From Streptomyces sp. AP-93 (GTDB lineage: Bacteria; Actinomycetota; Actinomycetes; Streptomycetales; Streptomycetaceae), in assembly GCF_022808175.1 (NCBI RefSeq), contig NZ_JALGBX010000009.1, positions 186,001-250,000 of the forward strand: a DNA stretch of 64,000 nucleotides, read 5' to 3'. Below, one piece after another: positions 1-8,554 of the stretch (position 1 is its first letter; the number at the start of each line of letters is the position of its first letter). The position numbers and the translations under genes were made by a program. The notes beneath the pieces are model-generated. The model was given only the letters and a program-made list of their open reading frames with translations, did not search any database and had not been told where the DNA came from.

Positions 1-1592
1 GCGCCGACGGAGAAGCTCCTGAGGGCGTCCCACGTGGGAACGTCACCGTGGTTGTAGTCGGCGAGCAGTTCGGGCTTGCCGTCGTCGTCGTAGTCCCGCC
101 ACGTGGGCAGCGGGCGGCTCGTGGCCGTCGTCGCGGTGTAAGTCCGGTACGCGGTCTTGCCGTCCACGGTGGCGTACGTGTTCCACAGCGCGACCGGGCG
201 GCCCTTGTCGTCGGTGGCCAGCTCCGTGCCCGGGTAGTACTTGCTGACGCCCGTGCCGATGACCTTCGGCGTCGACCAGGTGCCGCCCGCGTACGTGGAG
301 GTCTTCACGTCGGTGGGCGCCCCGCCGCCCGGCTGGTTCTGGGCCCAGGTGACCACGACCGAACCGTTCCCGGCCTGCACGGCGCGCAGCGAGCCCCAAG
401 AGTCGCCGACCACGGCGTACCTGGACGGGAACTCCTGCGGAGGCGTCCACGTCCCGGTGGCCGCCGACCGCACCGCGTAGGCGGGCTTGCCGACGGCGCC
501 GTAATAGGGGCTGCTGGTGCCGAGGCTGATCGCCATCATGTCGCCGTTCGCCAGCGCCAGCATCTGGGGACGGGACCGCCGGCTCGAACCCACGAGGCCC
601 ACGGCCTCGACCGGGTTCCAGGCCGTGGCGCCCGCCGGCTTGTGGGCGTACTGCCCGGCCGAGAACCAGTGGAACCCGCTCTGGGGATGCTCGGCGAGCA
701 CGACGCCCTCCGGCTGCTCACCGAGCTGCGGCAGATCGGCCGGCTGGGACCAGGAGTCGGAACCGGCGGGCCGCTCCAGAGCCTTGTAGTACCACTTCCA
801 GCCAGTCGGGTCAGAGCCGACGTCTTCGGCGACGCGCTTGGAGGTGCCACCCCAGATCACCATCGCGGCGCCGTCCTTCGCGACGGCGAGCCGGACGTCG
901 GTGGCGTAGTAGACGTAGTCGTGCTCCTCGGTGTGGACGGCCTCCGGCAGCTGGTCGAGCACGGCCGGGGCGGACCAGGCCGTGCCCGCCTCCGGACGCT
1001 CGGAGACGGTCAGCTTGCGGTCGGCTCCCACCCACGCGGCGGCGAGCCGGCCCGAGGCGTTCGCCGCGAGGGTGACCCAGGTGGCCGCCGGGGCGGTGGC
1101 GATGGCCTCCGGCGCCGAGAAGGCCGTGGCGCCGGGCAGGACCCGGGTGAAACGGATCACCACGGCCGTGCCGTCGGCGGTCTTCTCCGTCCACTGCATC
1201 GCGACGGAGCCGTCGCCGAGGGTGGTGAGCTCGGTGCCGGACACCGGCGTGACGGGCAGCCACTTCGTGCTGCCGGCCGGGCGTACGGAGGCCACGGTCC
1301 GGTAGCCCTCGCCGTCGGGCTGCTTCAGGAGGGCCACGATGGTGCCGTCCTTGGCCGACTTCATGTCCAGAACGTCCGCCGCGAACCCGGGCACCTCCGC
1401 GGCCGAGCCCCACCGGCCCAGCGTCGTGGGCGCCGCGGCGGTCGCGGCCAGGGACATCGCCGGAGCGGGATCAGGATCGGGCGTGACTGCCGCGGGCGCC
1501 GCGAAGGCGCTCGGCGCGGCGAGCGCCAGCGAGAGAACGGGTGCCAGCGCGAGGCCGAACCGAATGCGGGCATGACGAACGTGCAGAACCAT
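1..1592 (-). CDS. Secreted FG-GAP/VCBS-type repeat protein, N-terminal part (cut by window edge)
   Basis: The frame is open from the ATG at 1592 to base 1, about 530 residues, so the C-terminus is missing. Residues 1 to about 31 look like a Sec signal: a basic start, a hydrophobic core (FGLALAPVLSLALAAP) and an AFA-A cleavage site. The rest is a run of similar beta-rich blocks containing GTAWSAP, SDSWSQP, TGTWTPP and GGTWSTP, as in secreted beta-propellers. The last visible residues carry DYDDDGKPELLADYN, which fits an FG-GAP/VCBS calcium-binding repeat. A G-rich ribosome binding site lies about 7 nt before the chosen ATG; an in-frame ATG at 1622 is the alternative but lacks one. The ligand and role are unknown. 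Confidence 0.8.
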   Translation of the reverse strand, partial: MVLHVRHARIRFGLALAPVLSLALAAPSAFAAPAAVTPDPDPAPAMSLAATAAAPTTLGRWGSAAEVPGFAADVLDMKSAKDGTIVALLKQPDGEGYRTVASVRPAGSTKWLPVTPVSGTELTTLGDGSVAMQWTEKTADGTAVVIRFTRVLPGATAFSAPEAIATAPAATWVTLAANASGRLAAAWVGADRKLTVSERPEAGTAWSAPAVLDQLPEAVHTEEHDYVYYATDVRLAVAKDGAAMVIWGGTSKRVAEDVGSDPTGWKWYYKALERPAGSDSWSQPADLPQLGEQPEGVVLAEHPQSGFHWFSAGQYAHKPAGATAWNPVEAVGLVGSSRRSRPQMLALANGDMMAISLGTSSPYYGAVGKPAYAVRSAATGTWTPPQEFPSRYAVVGDSWGSLRAVQAGNGSVVVTWAQNQPGGGAPTDVKTSTYAGGTWSTPKVIGTGVSKYYPGTELATDDKGRPVALWNTYATVDGKTAYRTYTATTATSRPLPTWRDYDDDGKPELLADYNHGDVPTWDALRSFSVG

Positions 1593-1703
1593 GCTGAGAG
1601 CCCCCCCGGGCTTAAGGATCATCGTGAATGAGCCAGCTGACCGCAGCGTATAGCAGCCCCCGCCGGTGATCGACACGCGGGGAACGGGGGCGAAGCACCG
1701 CAA

Positions 1704-1759
1704 AGCCCGGGTGGGGTGCGGGGCGGCGCTCACGCAGCGCCCCGCACCCCACCCGGGCT
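1704..1759. terminator. Very strong hairpin between convergent-facing ends
   Basis: Perfect 22-bp arms (1704-1725 and 1738-1759, beginning AGCCCGGGTGGGG) flank a 12-nt loop. It lies downstream of the nitrate transporter stop, before the start of the next minus-strand gene. Streptomyces terminators often lack a U-tract, and this one has none. It probably ends nirBD-narK transcription. Confidence 0.8.
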
Positions 1760-1801
1760 GACGACCGGGGGCCGGTCCGGGCAAGACCCGAAAGAGACGG
1801 C

Positions 1802-3223
1802 CTAGCTGGGGGCCTCCGCGCCCTTGCGGGCGTAGAACCACCAGGCCACGACGACGCAGCTGGCGTAGAAGGCGACGAAGCCCCACATCGCGCTGGTCAC
1901 GGCGAAGTTGGCGAACATCGCCGGGATGAAGAAGAAGCCGTAGGCGGCGATGGCCGCGGTGAACCCGGTGACCGCGCCCGACTCGATCTCGGCCTGCTTC
2001 AGGGCCTTCGCGTACTGCGGGGTGCCCTCGGTCAGGCCCGCGAGGTGCTGGCCGCGGAAGATGACCGGGATCTGACGGAACGTCGAGCCGTTGCCGATGC
2101 CCGAGAAGAAGAACGCCGACAGGAAGCAGAAGAAGAAGCCGTAGAAGGAGCCCTGGTCGGAGCCCGCCGGCAGGAAGGTGATCACGCCGATGATCGACGC
2201 GCCCATGCCCACGAAGGACAGGATCGTCACCCGCGCGCCGCCGAACTTGTCGGCGATCCAGCCGCCGGCCCAGCGGGCCAGCGCGCCGAGCGCCGGGCCC
2301 ATCCAGGCGTAGGTGGCCACGGAGTACGCCGGGAAGGTCGTCTTGATCAGGAGCGGGAGGGCCGCCGCGAAACCGATGAAGGAGCCGAAGGTGCCGACGT
2401 AGAGCCAGGTCATCAGCCAGTTGTGCTTGCGCTTGAAGATGATCTTCTGCTGGCTGAAGGGTGTGGAGGCCACCTTCAGGTCGTTCTGGCCGAACCAGGC
2501 GATGGCCGCGAGGACGATCAGGACCGGCACCCAGACGAACGCGGCGTTCTGGAGGTAGATCTCCGAGCCGTCGGCCTTCTTCTGGCCCGAACCGATCGCC
2601 AGCACCGAGGTGGTGATCAGGATCGGGGTGAGCAGCTGGACCACGGAGACGCCCAGGTTGCCCAGGCCGCCGTTGATGCCGGTCGCGTTGCCCTTCTCCT
2701 GCTTCGGGTAGAAGAAGCCGATGTTGGCCAGCGAGGAGGAGAAGTTGGCGCCGCCGATGCCGCAGAGCGCGGCGATGGCGACCAGCGTGGTGTACGAGGT
2801 GGTGGGGTCCTGCACCGCGAAGCCCAGCCACAGCAGCGGCACGATCAGGATGACCGTGGAGAGCGCGGTGAAGCGGCGCTGGCCGATCATCGGGCCGATG
2901 AAGGTGTAGAGGATGCGGGCGGTGCCGCCCGTGATGCCGGGGACGGCCGTCAGCCAGAACAGCTGGGACTGCGAGAAGCCGAAGCCGACGTCCTTGAGGT
3001 TGGTCGCCGTGATGCTCCAGACCTGCCAGACCACGAACGCCACCAGCAGGGCCGGCACCGCGATCCACAGGTTGCGGGTGGCGACCTTCTTGCCGGTGGT
3101 CTGCCAGAAGGACGGGTCCTCCGGTGTCCACTCCGTGATCGTGCGACCGGGGCGGTACTGCGCCGGATCGGCCACCTGCACTCGGGCGGTCGCCGCGCGC
3201 GCTTCCTGCTTGGCGGAACTCAT
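1802..3223 (-). CDS. narK: Nitrate/nitrite transporter, NarK family (MFS)
   Basis: A 473-residue major facilitator with about 12 membrane segments, the normal NarK length. It should import nitrate and/or exchange nitrite at the plasma membrane. Diagnostic are the two glycine-rich nitrate signatures: GINGGLGNLGVS in the first half (about residue 185) and ALGALARWAGGWIADKFGG in the second. The first 40 or so residues are a hydrophilic cytoplasmic extension. It lies 163 bp downstream of the nitrite reductase gene on the same strand, so it probably supplies substrate to that enzyme. A hairpin (3328-3358) in the gap suggests the two are not always cotranscribed at equal levels. Family is clear; direction of transport is inferred. 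Confidence 0.95.
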   Translation of the reverse strand: MSSAKQEARAATARVQVADPAQYRPGRTITEWTPEDPSFWQTTGKKVATRNLWIAVPALLVAFVVWQVWSITATNLKDVGFGFSQSQLFWLTAVPGITGGTARILYTFIGPMIGQRRFTALSTVILIVPLLWLGFAVQDPTTSYTTLVAIAALCGIGGANFSSSLANIGFFYPKQEKGNATGINGGLGNLGVSVVQLLTPILITTSVLAIGSGQKKADGSEIYLQNAAFVWVPVLIVLAAIAWFGQNDLKVASTPFSQQKIIFKRKHNWLMTWLYVGTFGSFIGFAAALPLLIKTTFPAYSVATYAWMGPALGALARWAGGWIADKFGGARVTILSFVGMGASIIGVITFLPAGSDQGSFYGFFFCFLSAFFFSGIGNGSTFRQIPVIFRGQHLAGLTEGTPQYAKALKQAEIESGAVTGFTAAIAAYGFFFIPAMFANFAVTSAMWGFVAFYASCVVVAWWFYARKGAEAPS

Positions 3224-3327
3224 GGCATGTCCTGAAGGTTCGGAGGGGTTGAGAAGAAGAAAGAGAGAAGCCCTGACCTTCTTAGGGTCCGCCTGCAGAG
3301 GCGGCTCACATCAGGGGAGAACGTCGC

Positions 3328-3358
3328 GTGGGCGACAGGACAAGGTCCCGTCGCCCAC
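3328..3358 (-). terminator. Hairpin between nirBD and narK
   Basis: Perfect 9-bp arms (GTGGGCGAC at 3328-3336, GTCGCCCAC at 3350-3358) around a 13-nt loop, 28 bp past the nitrite reductase stop. A second small hairpin (CCGCCT/AGGCGG) lies at 3289-3304. They may terminate or attenuate transcription into narK. Confidence 0.5.
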
Positions 3359-3386
3359 AGTGCGTTGGTAGGGCGGCTGCAGAGCC

Positions 3387-6167
3387 TTAGGGCTTGAGCT
3401 CCACCAGCGGCAGCGACACCTCGGGGTCGTCGAGGCAGATGCCGGTCCGCAGGTCGAAGACCTGCTTGTGCATCGGCGAGGCCACGACGGGCACCCCGTC
3501 GCGCGAGCCCATGATGCCGTTGGCGATGACGTCCGCGCCCGAGAAGGGGTCCCGGTTGCCGACCGCGTAGACCTCGCCCGCACGGTCCTTGAAGACCGCG
3601 GCCTCGGTGCCGTCCGGCAGTACCGCCGTGCGGCCGCGGCCCGGCTCCAAGGACTGCGCCGCCGCCTCCGCGGCCGCCCCGAAGTCCACGCTCCCGAAGC
3701 GCTCCAGCGCCGCCGGGTCCTCCAGGACCGCGGACCACTCGTCCTCGTACGCCGACACGTGGCGCTCCATCTGCGCCTCCAGCTCCGCGCAGATGCCGAG
3801 CGAGTCCTCGATCAGGACGGCCTTGAGGTGGTCCAGGCCCGCGCCGCTGCCGCCGAGCCGCTCCAGCCAGGCGGCCGTCCGCTCCAGGCGCTCGCCGGTG
3901 CGGATGTAGTACATGAGGAACCGGTCGATCAGCGCGAAGAGTTCGGCGGTGTCCAGGTCCGAGGCCAGCAGGTCGGCGTGGCGCGGGGTCGCACCGCCGT
4001 TGCCGCTGACGTACAGGTTCCAGCCGTTGGCGGTGGCGATGACGCCGATGTCCTTGCCCCGCGCCTCCGCGCACTCGCGCAGGCATCCCGAGACGCCGCC
4101 CTTGAACTTGTGCGGGGTGCGCAGACCCCGGTAGCGCAGCTCCAGGTCGATCGCGAGCTGGATCGAATCACCCTGCCCGAAGCGGCAGAAGCGGGCTCCC
4201 ACACAGGACTTCACCGCGCGCAGGGACTTCCCGTACGCCTGCCCGGACTCGAATCCGGCGCCGCCGAGCCGCCGCCAGATGTCGGGCAGCTGCTCCTTGC
4301 GGACGCCGAAGAGGCCGATGCGCTGGGCGCCGGTGATCTTCGTGTAGAGGCCGTAGTCCCGGGCCACCTCGCCCAGCGCGATGACCTGCTCGGCCGTGAT
4401 CTCGCCGCCGGCGACGCGCGGGATGACCGAGTAGGTGCCGTCCTTCTGGAGGTTGGCGAGGAAGAGGTCGTTGGAGTCCTGCAGGGCCGCCTGCTCGCCC
4501 GCCAGGATGTGTCCGATGCCGAGGTCGGGGGCGAGGGTGCCGAGCACGTTCGCGACGACCGGCTTGCAGACGGCGCAGCCCTCGCCGCCCTCGCCGTAGG
4601 ACTCCAGCAGCTCGCTGAAGCTGCGGATGCGCTCGGTGCGGATCTTCTCGTAGATCTCCGCCCGGGTCAGGGTGAAGTGCTCGCACAGACCACGGGGCTT
4701 CTCGATGCCCGCCGCGGCCAGCTCGGCGTCCAGGACCGCCTGCAGCGTACCGATGCAGCCGCCGCAGCCCGTACCGGCCTTGGTGCACTTCTTGATGCCG
4801 CCGATGTCGGTGAGGGACTCCGCGACGACCGCCTCGCGCACCCGCCCCTTGGTGATGTTGTGACAGCTGCACACCACCGCGTCGTCGGGCAGCGCGTCCG
4901 CGCCGGGCAGCGCCACGCCGTCGCTGGACGGCAGGATGAAGGCCTCCGGCGGGGCCGGCAGCTGCCGGCCGGCGTGCGGCTTCAGCGAGCCGTACGCCTC
5001 CGCGTCGCCGACCAGGATGCCGCCGAGCAGCGCGCCGTCGGGGCCCAGCAGCAGCTTCTTGTAGACGCCCTCGCGGGCGTCGGAGAAGACCACCGAGACG
5101 GCCCCGTCCCGGCCCTCGGGGGCGAAGGGGTCGCCGAAGGAGGCCACGTCGGCGCCCATCAGCTTGAGCTTGGTGGAGGTGTCGGCCCCGGTGAAGGTCA
5201 GCTCGCCCGCGCCCGCGAGGGCCTCCGCGACCGTCTCGGCCATCTGGTAGCCGGGCGCGACCAGGCCGTACACCTTGCCGTCGACGGTCTGCGCGCACTC
5301 GCCGATCGCGTAGACGTACGGGTCACTGGTGCGGCAGTGGCCGTCCACGACGACCCCGCCGCGGTCACCCACCGCGAGCCCGCACTCGCGGGCCAGGCGG
5401 TCGCGCGGCCGCACGCCGGCCGAGAAGACCACGACGTCGGAGCCGATCTCCTCGCCGCTGGTCAGCCGGAGCGCCTGCGCCCGCCCGTCGGGGTGGATCT
5501 GCACGCCGGCCGCGCCGACGCCCGTGTGCACGGCGACACCCATGGACTCGATGGTGGCCCGCAGGGCGGCCGCGCCGCCGTCGTCCACCTGCAGCGGCAT
5601 CAGCCGGGGCGCGAACTCCACGACGTGCGTGGCCAGTCCGAGCGTGCGCAGCGCGCCCGCCGCCTCCAGGCCGAGGAGGCCGCCGCCGATGACGACACCG
5701 GTACGGACCTCCGCGTCCGCGGCGTAGGCGGTCAGGGCCTCGACGTCGTCGAGCGTGCGGTACGTGAAGCAGCCCTCGGCGTCGGCGCCGTCGATCGGCG
5801 GCACGAAGGGGTAGGAGCCGGTGGCCAGCACGAGCGCGTCGTAGCGGAACACGTCGCCGGAGCGGGCGGTGACCGTACGGGCCGTCGTGTCGATGAACTC
5901 CGCCGGGTCGCCGAGGCGCAGGTCGATGCCGTACGTCTCCACGAAGCCGGGGGCGACCAGGGACAGCTCCTCGCCGGTGGAGCCGGTGAAGGCAGCGGAC
6001 AGGTGCACGCGGTCGTAGGCCGGGCGCTCCTCCTCGGCGAGGACGGTGACCTGCCAGCCGCCGCGCTCGGGGCGGGCCGGGTCGGCGAGCGCGTCACGCT
6101 CGGCGAGCGCCTCCAGCAGGCGGTGCCCCACCATGCCGTGGCCGATGACAACCAGCGTCTGCCCCAT
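3387..6167 (-). CDS. nirB: Assimilatory NADH-dependent nitrite reductase, NirB-NirD fusion
   Basis: A 926-residue cytoplasmic enzyme reducing nitrite to ammonium. Order of domains: FAD-binding (GHGMVGHRLLEAL, residues 9-21), NAD-binding (VVIGGGLLGLEAAGAL, about 158-173), BFD-like [2Fe-2S] cysteines (CSCHN at about 433, CGGC at about 468), and the siroheme/[4Fe-4S] cysteines CVGARFC (about 655-661) and CLREC (about 695-699). Residues about 838-926 match the separate small subunit NirD (LEPGRGRTAVLPDG, VGNRDPFSGADV, VASPMHKQVFDLRTG). NirB is usually about 850 residues with NirD encoded separately; here both are in one frame and the first residues of NirD are lost. Start: the ATG followed by GQTLVVIGHG, preceded by GGAGTGAG. 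An upstream in-frame start at 6251 would add 28 unconserved residues. Confidence 0.93.
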   Translation of the reverse strand: MGQTLVVIGHGMVGHRLLEALAERDALADPARPERGGWQVTVLAEEERPAYDRVHLSAAFTGSTGEELSLVAPGFVETYGIDLRLGDPAEFIDTTARTVTARSGDVFRYDALVLATGSYPFVPPIDGADAEGCFTYRTLDDVEALTAYAADAEVRTGVVIGGGLLGLEAAGALRTLGLATHVVEFAPRLMPLQVDDGGAAALRATIESMGVAVHTGVGAAGVQIHPDGRAQALRLTSGEEIGSDVVVFSAGVRPRDRLARECGLAVGDRGGVVVDGHCRTSDPYVYAIGECAQTVDGKVYGLVAPGYQMAETVAEALAGAGELTFTGADTSTKLKLMGADVASFGDPFAPEGRDGAVSVVFSDAREGVYKKLLLGPDGALLGGILVGDAEAYGSLKPHAGRQLPAPPEAFILPSSDGVALPGADALPDDAVVCSCHNITKGRVREAVVAESLTDIGGIKKCTKAGTGCGGCIGTLQAVLDAELAAAGIEKPRGLCEHFTLTRAEIYEKIRTERIRSFSELLESYGEGGEGCAVCKPVVANVLGTLAPDLGIGHILAGEQAALQDSNDLFLANLQKDGTYSVIPRVAGGEITAEQVIALGEVARDYGLYTKITGAQRIGLFGVRKEQLPDIWRRLGGAGFESGQAYGKSLRAVKSCVGARFCRFGQGDSIQLAIDLELRYRGLRTPHKFKGGVSGCLRECAEARGKDIGVIATANGWNLYVSGNGGATPRHADLLASDLDTAELFALIDRFLMYYIRTGERLERTAAWLERLGGSGAGLDHLKAVLIEDSLGICAELEAQMERHVSAYEDEWSAVLEDPAALERFGSVDFGAAAEAAAQSLEPGRGRTAVLPDGTEAAVFKDRAGEVYAVGNRDPFSGADVIANGIMGSRDGVPVVASPMHKQVFDLRTGICLDDPEVSLPLVELKP

Positions 6168-6444
6168 GGATCTCACTCCGTGTCCCTGTGCCGCGCGGTC
6201 CCGGGGCGGCCAGGGCGGCCGGGCCAAGACGTCACGCGTGCATGCGTGCATGCGTTCCGACTCTTCGACGGTAGGTCGGCGGCGCGCCCCCGAACGCCCG
6301 AAAAGGACCCCTGGGGACGGGGAAACGGCCCTTTCCGCACAGGACCTCCGGCCTGCCCCGCGGGCCCTTGGCCCGGCTGACCCGTGGCCGCGCCGCGCCT
6401 AGCGTGGGAGGAGGACCCGGGGCCGGATCAGGGAGGCAGACCAC

Positions 6445-7167
6445 ATGCTCGTCATCGCCGTCCACGGCAGCGCGGCTGCGGAAGCCGCCGCGACCATTGA
6501 CCGGCTCGTCGCCGCCGTCGAGGCCATCAGCGGGGTGCACGCGCTGGTCGGCCACCTCGACGTGCAGCGCCCCTCGCTCGCCGAGGTCGTACGGGAGCAC
6601 CCGCGCGCGGTGGTCGTCCCGCTGCTGCTCGGCGACGGTTTCCACCGCCGGGTCGACATCCCCGCCGTCCTGGAGGGCACCGGCTGCGTCCTCACCGAGG
6701 GCCTCAGCGGCGAGCGCGACGTCGCCCGCGCCCTGCACGGCCGGCTGCGCGAAGCCGAGCGGCGCCGTGGCCCGTACACCCGGGCCGACGCGGTGGTGGT
6801 GGCCGGCGCCGGCTCCTCCCGCCCCGGCGGGAACGCCGGTACGCAGGCCTGCGCGGCCCAGCTGGCCGCCCTGCTGGAGTACGACGACGGCGCCGCCCCC
6901 GTCCCCGCGGTCCCCGCCTACCTCACCTCCGCCGGGCCGACCGTCCCCGAAGCCCTGGCCTCCCTCCAGGACGCCGGGTACCGCCGGATCGCGGTGGCCG
7001 CGCACCTGCTGGCCCCGGGCCGCTTCACGCGCACCCTGAACGCCTCGGCCGCCTGGACGGTCTCGGAGCCGCTGGCCGACCACCCGCGCCTGGCCCGGCT
7101 CGTCCTGGGCCGGTACGAGTCCGCCCGGGGCACACGGGCCCTGAGGGCCGCGCGCCTCGCCTGCTGA
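6445..7167 (+). CDS. Sirohydrochlorin chelatase-like protein (CbiX/SirB family)
   Basis: A 240-residue protein with the two-repeat CbiX layout. The N-terminal half opens with LVIAVHGS, whose histidine is the usual metal-insertion base, and has VVVPLLLGDGFHRRVDIP. The second half has VVAGAGSSRPGG and VAAHLLAPGRFT. The family inserts Fe or Co into sirohydrochlorin; Fe gives siroheme, the cofactor of the divergently transcribed nitrite reductase 277 bp away, so a role in siroheme supply is likely by context. The start is preceded by GGGAGG. The second repeat is weaker than the first, so catalysis is inferred from family and neighbours. Confidence 0.85.
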   Translation: MLVIAVHGSAAAEAAATIDRLVAAVEAISGVHALVGHLDVQRPSLAEVVREHPRAVVVPLLLGDGFHRRVDIPAVLEGTGCVLTEGLSGERDVARALHGRLREAERRRGPYTRADAVVVAGAGSSRPGGNAGTQACAAQLAALLEYDDGAAPVPAVPAYLTSAGPTVPEALASLQDAGYRRIAVAAHLLAPGRFTRTLNASAAWTVSEPLADHPRLARLVLGRYESARGTRALRAARLAC

Positions 7168-7195
7168 GCCCCGTAGGGCTGCTGTCCTGGACGGC

Positions 7196-8350
7196 ATGCC
7201 GCTGGCTTACGTACCCATGACCGCCCGCAGCCGGGACGAGGGCCACCGCGCCGCGACCCCGCTGGAACTCTTCTTCGACCTCTGCTTCGTCGTCGCGATC
7301 GCGCAGGCGGGCGCGGCCCTCGTGCACGCGCTGGCCGAGGGCCATCCCGGCACCGGCGTGATCAGCTACCTCTTCGTCTTCTTCGGCGTGTGGTGGGCGT
7401 GGATGAACTTCACGTGGTTCGCCTCCGCCTACGACTGCGACGACGTGCCGTACCGGATCGCGACGCTCGTGCAGATCTGCGGCGTGCTCGTCTACGCCGC
7501 GGGCGTGAGCCGGGCGTTCGACCAGAACGACTGGACGGTGGCCGTCATCGGCTACCTGATCATGCGCGTCGCACTCACCGCCCAGTGGCTGCGCGCCGCC
7601 TCCGGCGAGAGCGGCGAGGCCCGCACGGCGGCCCTGAAGTACGCGGCGGGGCTGGTCCTGTGCCAGGCCGGCTGGGTGGCGCTGCTGTTCGCCCCGGACG
7701 GCTCCAAGCGCTGGCTGTTCCTGATCCTGGTCGCCGCCGAGCTGCTGGTTCCGGTGGTGGCGGAGCGCGGCCACCAGACGCACTGGCACGCCCACCACAT
7801 CGTGGAGCGCTACGGCCTGTTCACGATCATCGTGCTCGGCGAGACGATCGCGGCGAGCACGGTGGCCGTGAAGTCGGCGCTCGACGAACACGAGGCCCTG
7901 GGCGAACTGCTGCCGATCGCGGCCGGCGGGCTGCTCATCGTCTTCGCCGCCTGGTGGATCTACTTCGCGGTGCCGATGCACGAGCACCTGAACTCCAACC
8001 GGGAAGCGATCCCGTGGGGGTACGGACACCTGCTGATCTTCGCCTCGGGCGCGGCCATCGGCGCGGGCATCGAGGTCGCGGTCGAACACGCGGTCGGCAA
8101 GGCACACGTCTCGCAGCTCGCCGCGAACGCGGCCGTCACCGTCCCGGCCGCGATCTTCCTCCTGATGGTCTGGCTGCTGCACTCCCGCCACTTCAAGCGC
8201 GGCCTCGCCCAGCAGCTGACCCTGCCCGTCTCCGCCCTCGCGGTCCTGGCCTGCTCCTGGACCGGGACGTACGCCGTCCTGTACGCGGGCCTGGTCGCGA
8301 CGGCGACGGTAGCGGTCGGCCTGACCCTGGCGACGCGTGCCGACCGCTGA
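7196..8350 (+). CDS. Low-temperature-requirement A (LtrA) family membrane protein
   Basis: A 384-residue integral membrane protein with about 10 hydrophobic segments. It opens with the family pattern RAATPLELFFDLCFVVAIAQ and has the central conserved stretch HIVERYGLFTIIVLGETI at about residue 200. The family was named from a Listeria cold-sensitive mutant; its biochemical activity is not established, so none is assigned. It follows the chelatase-like gene by 28 bp in the same direction and could be cotranscribed. No ribosome binding site is obvious at the ATG used; the ATG seven codons later (7217) is an alternative. Confidence 0.85.
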   Translation: MPLAYVPMTARSRDEGHRAATPLELFFDLCFVVAIAQAGAALVHALAEGHPGTGVISYLFVFFGVWWAWMNFTWFASAYDCDDVPYRIATLVQICGVLVYAAGVSRAFDQNDWTVAVIGYLIMRVALTAQWLRAASGESGEARTAALKYAAGLVLCQAGWVALLFAPDGSKRWLFLILVAAELLVPVVAERGHQTHWHAHHIVERYGLFTIIVLGETIAASTVAVKSALDEHEALGELLPIAAGGLLIVFAAWWIYFAVPMHEHLNSNREAIPWGYGHLLIFASGAAIGAGIEVAVEHAVGKAHVSQLAANAAVTVPAAIFLLMVWLLHSRHFKRGLAQQLTLPVSALAVLACSWTGTYAVLYAGLVATATVAVGLTLATRADR

Positions 8351-8454
8351 CGCCGTGCGGCGCCGGGCGAGGCTGGATTTGGCTGACGCCGTCCCGCCAA
8401 GTGCGGGCTGGATTGCCCGCAGGGCAATTTCAGCCTCGCCCGGGGGCCCCTCCC

Positions 8455-8515
8455 AGCGGTAGCTGGGGGAGTTTGAGGCGCGGGTCCGGGCAGAGCCCGG
8501 CAACGGCGCCGCGCC
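8455..8515. repeat. Copy of the dispersed Streptomyces GTTTGAGG repeat
   Basis: A G+C-rich partly palindromic element with core GTTTGAGGCGCGGGTCCGGG and a following GCCCGG complement. Related copies occur at 25721-25978 (three), 43787-43842 and 48538-48583. Here it sits in the 204-bp gap between the LtrA-like and P450 genes. Confidence 0.65.
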
Positions 8516-8554
8516 GGACCGTCACTCCCGCGCCCCCGGCACCGTTTCCAGGCC

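Noticed and set aside
3468..6380. A 970-codon plus-strand frame opposite the nitrite reductase
   Set aside because: Shadow frame caused by G+C-rich third positions; no recognisable protein motif, and the minus frame is a clear NirB-NirD.
6168..6444. GlnR box expected before the nitrite reductase gene
   Set aside because: I looked for the paired GTnAC/GAAAC half-sites; only a loose GGGGAAAC near 6320 and CATGCGTG direct repeats at 6241 were found. Not enough to call.
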